Assembly: GCA_028292305.1 (NCBI GenBank)
Contig: JAQGMQ010000248.1
Coordinates: 1 to 5,933 of the forward strand
Direction of reading: 5' to 3'
Length of the DNA: 5,933 nt
Origin: Rhodoferax sp.
GTDB taxonomy: Bacteria; Pseudomonadota; Gammaproteobacteria; Burkholderiales; Burkholderiaceae_C
Part shown: in pieces, positions 1 to 3,373 of the stretch
How positions within the stretch are numbered: position 1 is the first letter of the stretch
How the letters are laid out: every line of letters starts with the position of its first letter
Made by a program: the position numbers and the translations under genes
Notes under the pieces: generated by a model
Seen by the model: the letters and a program-made list of their open reading frames with translations, nothing else
Told to the model about the DNA's origin: nothing
Databases searched by the model: none

Positions 1-444
1 GCGCGCGGCCATCAGCAGTGGCACGCCGGTGCCGAAACTCGGCCGGGCATAGGCGGCGAAGTCGACGTGGCGCGGCACATACGGCGAGGCGAAGACGAAC
101 TCCGAAGCCGGGTTGAAGCTGCCGCCCGCGCGGTAGCGAAAACGCTCGCGGGCTTCTTCCCATTCCATGCTGCTGCGCGGCGGCGGCGCGACGCTGGTCG
201 AGACCAGGCTGTCGGCCACCACGCTCAGCGCGTCATGTGACGCCTGCAGCGAAAAGAACGACCGCATGTTGCCGTAGACGTCGAGCGACTGGGTCTGCTG
301 CGCCGGCGCGGGAGAGATCGTGAGCGAGTGGTTCAGCAGCTGCTGGGTCGCGGTGGTCAGCGGGCGCAGATGCGCGATGTGCTGCGCCGTCTCGACCGAA
401 GGCGAGTAGCGGTAGTGCGTTTCGTGGGTGATCTGCAATTGCAT
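1..444 (-). CDS. Transglutaminase-family protein, N-terminal 148 residues (partial)
   Basis: The reading frame runs open from an ATG at 444 to the left edge and gives 148 residues. An in-frame TAA three codons before the ATG (454-456) rules out a longer start. The opening, MQLQITHETHYRYSPSVETA, is typical of the bacterial transglutaminase-like N-terminal beta-sandwich domain (PF08379, COG1305), with the H-Y-R-Y-S block near residues 10-14, H-L-R-P at 25-28 and D-V-Y-G-N at 55-59. Members usually run about 270-320 residues, with a Cys-His-Asp papain-like transglutaminase core in the second half. That core is outside the window, so catalytic competence cannot be judged. No signal peptide is seen, so it is probably cytoplasmic. 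It lies 55 bp downstream of the ATP-grasp/alpha-E gene on the same strand, which suggests co-transcription. By family it is expected to cleave or transfer isopeptide or peptide bonds, perhaps on the product of the neighbouring ligases; that role is inference. No strong Shine-Dalgarno is seen: the nearest AGG lies about 13 nt from the ATG. Confidence 0.88.
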   Translation of the reverse strand, partial: MQLQITHETHYRYSPSVETAQHIAHLRPLTTATQQLLNHSLTISPAPAQQTQSLDVYGNMRSFFSLQASHDALSVVADSLVSTSVAPPPRSSMEWEEARERFRYRAGGSFNPASEFVFASPYVPRHVDFAAYARPSFGTGVPLLMAAR

Positions 445-457
445 GGCTAAAGCTTAA

Positions 458-472
458 CCTGCCGCGGGCAGG
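458..472 (-). repeat. Small GC-rich hairpin in the spacer before the transglutaminase gene
   Basis: CCTGCC (458-463) and GGCAGG (467-472) form a perfect 6-bp inverted repeat with a 3-nt loop, inside the 55-bp spacer between the two genes. On the minus strand it is followed by TTAAGCTTTAG and not by a run of T, so it is a poor intrinsic terminator. The stem contains the only AGG upstream of the transglutaminase ATG, so it could affect translation or stabilise mRNA. Short stems also arise by chance in DNA this GC-rich. Confidence 0.4.
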
Positions 473-499
473 AGTTGCGCCTTCGCGTGGGCCGCATCC

Positions 500-3121
500 T
501 CAGGCTCCCACGCTTTGCTTCAACTCTCGCGAATGCGTGAAGTAGATCGAGCCGATCTCGTCCGAGATGTCGTAGGCGCAGTCGGTGGTCTGGTCGAGCA
601 GGTCTTCGAGCAGGGCGTAGCGGCCGGCCGCGTCGGGCTGGCTGATGCGGGCCAGGTCCCATTCGGCGGGGTTGACCACGGTGAGCGCCAGCGGGCTGAG
701 CACGGTGGGCGCGCTGCCGCCGAGCTTGGCCAGGCGGCCGCGCAAGGTGTGGGCCACCCAGCCGAGTGCGCGCGGGTTGTCGCGGTCGAGCACCAGCAGG
801 TCGATCAACGCGGTGATGTCGCGGCTCTGCTGGTACTGCGCGCGGAAGGTGATGCTGCTGTCGAACAGCGAGATCATGGCTTCGAAGCCGCCGGTCGTGG
901 CCATCGAGCCGGCGGTGAAGCCGCGCAGCAGCGCCGACGACAGGAAGCCCAGGCGTTCGATGTGCCGGCCGATGCTGAGCAGGCGCCAGCCGTCGTCGCG
1001 CGTCATGCGGTCGGTCTGGGCGCCGGTCATGGCGGCCATGTGGGTGCTGGTGTCTTCCAGCAGGCGCAGCGCTTCGAGCGGCGAAAAATCGCCGTCCTTG
1101 GCGTTCTCGGCGCAGCGGTCGAAGAACTCTTCTTCAGCGCGCACGATCACGTTCCAGTGTTCCTTGGACAGCCGCTCGCGCAAGGCCGAGGCCGAGTGGC
1201 GGATCGAGCGCAGGTTGTAGCCCACGCTGGGCACGTCGGTCACGTTGCCCAGGCCGGCGATGAGCGAGCGTTCGAACACGCGGCGGGCCTGGGTGGCCGA
1301 GGGCACGGCGGGCAGCACCAGGCCGTTGTGGATGGCCATGTTGCGCATCCAGGCCAGCAGCGTGGGCGACGACTGGTCGTCGCCGCTCAGGCCTTCCAGG
1401 ATCACCCGCGCCAGGCGCAGGCTGTTTTCGGTGCGCTCGGCATAACGGCCGAGCCAGAAAAGATTTTCGGCGGCGCGGCTGGTGACCATGCGCTTGCGCT
1501 GCGTCAGCGTCTCGGGCGAGATGCGCGAGGTGAGCAGCGTGGTGCGGTCGACTTCGCCCTTGGTCTTGACCCAGGCGTCGGCGCTGCTGCCGCCGCGGCG
1601 CATCGAGGCGATGCTGTCGTGCACGCTGACCATGCGCGCCAAACCGCCGGGCAGCACGCGCCAGGAGCGCGGGCCGTCGGACACGGCAAACACACGCAGC
1701 ATCATCGAGCGCGGGGCGATGCGCGGCGGGTGGTTGGGCGGGTTGGTCCAGGTCGGCATCTGCGACAGCGGCAGGTAGGCCTGCACCGTGTATTCGTCGC
1801 CCTGGCGGACGATGCGGCCGGCCCATTCGTCGAGCTCGCGGCGCGACAGGTTGCGGCCCAGCACGGCCTCGAAAGCGCTGTGGCCCGCGGTGCCGCGGTA
1901 GGTGGGCTTGATGACGCAGTTGGCGAGGTCGGGCAGCGCGCCTTCCAGCGCGGCACGTTCGCCGCACCACCAGGTGGGCAGCGCGGGCAGCTGCAGGTCT
2001 TCGCCCAGCAGATGGCGCGACAGCGCGGGCAGAAAGCCCAGCAGGGCCGGTGATTCGAGAAATGCCGAGCCGGGCGCGTTGGCCACCAGCACGTTGCCGG
2101 CGCGGATCACCTGCAGCAGGCCGGGCACGCCCAGGCGCGAATCGGGCCGCAGCTCGAGCGGGTCGAGGTACTGGTCGTCGAGCCGCTTCAGCAGGCCGTG
2201 CACGGGCTCCAGGCCCTTCAGCGTCTTGAGGTAGAGCCGCTGGTCGCGCACCGTGAGGTCGCTGCCTTCGACCAGCGTGATGCCCAGATAACGCGCCAGG
2301 TAGGCGTGTTCGAAATAGGTTTCGTTGTAGGGGCCCGGCGTGAGCAGCGCGATGTGCGAATCCTTGCCGGCCGGGCTCATCTGCTTCAGGCCTTCGACCA
2401 GTGCGCGGTAGGTGGCGGCCAGCCGCTGGATGTTCATGGCCTCGAAAGCCTGCGGGAACATGCGCGAGATCGACAGCCGGTTTTCCAGCAGATAACCCAG
2501 GCCCGAAGGCGCTTGCGTGCGCTGCGACACCACCCACCAGTTGCCGTCGGGCCCGCGGGCCAGGTCGAACGCGGCAATGTGCAGGTGCGTGCCGCCGATG
2601 GGCGTGACGCCGTGCATGGAACGCAGGTAACCGGGGTGGCCCTGCACCAGCGCCGGCGGCAGCAGGCCGCGCGCCAGCAGCTGCTGCGGGCCGTACATGT
2701 CGGCCATGACGCTGTCGAGCACGCGCACCCGCTGCAGCACGCCGGCTTCGACCTGCTGCCAGCTCTCGGGCGAGACGATCAGCGGGAACAGATCGAGGGA
2801 CCACGGCCGCTGCGGGTTGTCGGTGTCGGCGTAGAGGTTGTAGGTGACGCCGTTGTCGCGGATCTGGCGCTGCAGCTGGGCGGTGCGCCGGTTCAGGTCG
2901 CTGAAGCCGTCGCGGCCCAGGTGTTCGAAGAACTCAGACCATTCGCCGGTGAGCGGCGCCTGGGTCATGGAGCTGCGCAGCGGACCGTCTTCGGACGGCC
3001 GCGACTGGCCGCGCAACTCGTCGAAATGGCCCGGCAACGCAGCGCGTGCCAGTACCGAGGCCAGGCCGGAGGCGCTTTCCTGTCCTTGGGCTTCGAAGAG
3101 GGAGTTGTTTTGTTTTTCCAC
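500..3121 (-). CDS. Circularly permuted ATP-grasp / alpha-E domain fusion protein
   Basis: This 873-residue protein fuses two families often encoded separately. Residues about 30-530 are a circularly permuted ATP-grasp (COG2308, DUF404/DUF407): GHFDELRG at 31-38, RTQAPSGLGYLLENR at 201-215, LTPGPYNETYFEHAYLARYL from 260, DDQYLDPLELR at 315-325, TWWCG at 383-387, and a probable nucleotide-binding Lys405 in VIKPTYRG followed by GTAGHSAF. Residues about 546-868 are the alpha-E helical domain (COG2307/DUF403), with SRAAENLFWLGRYAERTE at 548-565 and GWRLLSIGRHIERLG at 711-725. The start is GTG: an in-frame TGA lies two codons upstream and no other ATG, GTG or TTG occurs in frame before the conserved block at residue 31. 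ATP-grasp enzymes join a carboxylate to an amine via an acyl-phosphate; substrates for this family are unknown to me. No signal peptide or membrane segment is seen. The usual E-D-N metal-ligand triplet before PSG reads S199-Q200-R201. It probably forms an operon with the downstream transglutaminase gene. Family assignment is firm, function is predicted. Confidence 0.95.
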   Translation of the reverse strand: MEKQNNSLFEAQGQESASGLASVLARAALPGHFDELRGQSRPSEDGPLRSSMTQAPLTGEWSEFFEHLGRDGFSDLNRRTAQLQRQIRDNGVTYNLYADTDNPQRPWSLDLFPLIVSPESWQQVEAGVLQRVRVLDSVMADMYGPQQLLARGLLPPALVQGHPGYLRSMHGVTPIGGTHLHIAAFDLARGPDGNWWVVSQRTQAPSGLGYLLENRLSISRMFPQAFEAMNIQRLAATYRALVEGLKQMSPAGKDSHIALLTPGPYNETYFEHAYLARYLGITLVEGSDLTVRDQRLYLKTLKGLEPVHGLLKRLDDQYLDPLELRPDSRLGVPGLLQVIRAGNVLVANAPGSAFLESPALLGFLPALSRHLLGEDLQLPALPTWWCGERAALEGALPDLANCVIKPTYRGTAGHSAFEAVLGRNLSRRELDEWAGRIVRQGDEYTVQAYLPLSQMPTWTNPPNHPPRIAPRSMMLRVFAVSDGPRSWRVLPGGLARMVSVHDSIASMRRGGSSADAWVKTKGEVDRTTLLTSRISPETLTQRKRMVTSRAAENLFWLGRYAERTENSLRLARVILEGLSGDDQSSPTLLAWMRNMAIHNGLVLPAVPSATQARRVFERSLIAGLGNVTDVPSVGYNLRSIRHSASALRERLSKEHWNVIVRAEEEFFDRCAENAKDGDFSPLEALRLLEDTSTHMAAMTGAQTDRMTRDDGWRLLSIGRHIERLGFLSSALLRGFTAGSMATTGGFEAMISLFDSSITFRAQYQQSRDITALIDLLVLDRDNPRALGWVAHTLRGRLAKLGGSAPTVLSPLALTVVNPAEWDLARISQPDAAGRYALLEDLLDQTTDCAYDISDEIGSIYFTHSRELKQSVGA

Positions 3122-3124
3122 GGG

Positions 3125-3131
3125 TCACCCC
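3125..3131 (-). promoter_or_regulatory. Probable ribosome binding site for the GTG-initiated ATP-grasp gene
   Basis: Reading the minus strand, GGGGTGA precedes CCC and then the GTG start at 3121. It matches six of seven bases of GAGGTGA, complementary to the 16S rRNA tail, and the G run sits 6 nt from the start. The last three bases are a TGA in frame with the gene, which blocks any upstream start. This site supports GTG initiation at 3121. An ATG-GGG-TGA triplet set spans 3133..3125 and overlaps the site, so a two-codon reading frame ends right before the real start. Confidence 0.6.
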
Positions 3132-3225
3132 ATTGTCACATCGGTGCGCCGCGTCGCGAAGCCTTGTGGGCGAATTGCGACGTGAACCGCCGCTGGCGGC
3201 ATGGCAGGATGAGAAATCGGCATGG

Positions 3226-3252
3226 GCGTGTGTGGACTTGGCAGCGTGTGTG
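3226..3252. repeat. Short direct repeat GCGTGTGTG in the leader region
   Basis: GCGTGTGTG occurs at 3226-3234 and again at 3244-3252, with starts 18 bp apart, close to two helical turns. The position, upstream of the ATP-grasp gene, is where paired operator half-sites could lie. The units are simple GT-rich sequence, so chance is a real alternative and no regulator can be named. Confidence 0.3.
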
Positions 3253-3271
3253 AGAGGCGCAACCTGATGTG

Positions 3272-3301
3272 AAAACAAAGCCGCAGTCCGCCCGGCTGCG
3301 G
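3272..3301 (-). terminator. Second tandem intrinsic terminator-like hairpin
   Basis: CCGCAG (3281-3286) pairs with CTGCGG (3296-3301). The stem extends inward by a G-T wobble and a C-G pair to 8 bp with a 5-nt loop. On the minus strand the stem is followed at once by CTTTGTTTTC, a T-rich tract interrupted by one G. It sits just downstream of a stronger hairpin and may act as a backup terminator for the DUF2126 gene. On the plus strand no T tract follows, so it works in one direction only. Confidence 0.6.
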
Positions 3302-3306
3302 AAGTG

Positions 3307-3347
3307 AAAACGGCATGCGACAGGGCCAAGGGCCCCGCCGCATGCCG
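3307..3347 (-). terminator. Rho-independent terminator after the DUF2126 gene
   Basis: CGGCATGCG (3311-3319) and CGCATGCCG (3339-3347) form a perfect 9-bp inverted repeat. Inside it a second stem, GGGCC (3323-3327) with GGCCC (3331-3335), closes a 3-nt loop across a 3x3 internal loop. On the minus strand the hairpin is followed directly by TTTT then CACTTC. It begins 27 nt beyond the DUF2126 stop codon, the usual place for an intrinsic terminator. The T tract is short, but the stem is long and GC-rich. Confidence 0.75.
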
Positions 3348-3373
3348 CTTCAGAACTCAGCGGACCGTGTGGC

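Larger units (their letters stand above)
3122..3271 (-). other. Leader region upstream of the ATP-grasp/alpha-E gene, no gene seen
   Basis: This stretch lies between the second terminator-like hairpin and the GTG start. If those terminators work, the promoter for the ATP-grasp and transglutaminase genes must lie here. I could not find a convincing sigma-70 pair of -35 and -10 boxes on the minus strand. A 5-bp stem, CCGCC (3187-3191) with GGCGG (3195-3199), and a 9-bp direct repeat (3226-3252) are the only structures noticed. Short open frames crossing it show no family resemblance. Confidence 0.5.

Noticed and set aside
515..2053. Long plus-strand open frame (512 codons) opposite the ATP-grasp/alpha-E gene
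   Set aside because: It is the antisense shadow of a strongly conserved minus-strand gene. Its translation is His/Gln/Arg/Gly/Ala-rich with no recognisable domain, as expected for antisense frames in GC-rich DNA.
1134..2804. 556-codon minus-strand frame overlapping the ATP-grasp gene
   Set aside because: Out-of-frame shadow rich in Ala, Arg and Pro. The overlapping frame carries all the family motifs.
2198..3253. Plus-strand open frame of 351 codons
   Set aside because: Antisense to the N-terminal half of the ATP-grasp protein, with the same biased composition and no family resemblance.
3122..3271. Sigma-70 promoter for the ATP-grasp gene
   Set aside because: I scanned the minus strand for -35 and -10 boxes at 16-18 bp spacing and found no pair good enough to call, though a promoter is expected here.
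3125..3343. Possible small protein (72 codons) in the gap before the ATP-grasp gene
   Set aside because: It runs across both terminator-like hairpins, has no clear ribosome binding site and resembles nothing known. It ends at the TGA just before the GTG start, so a leader peptide cannot be fully excluded, but there is no positive support.
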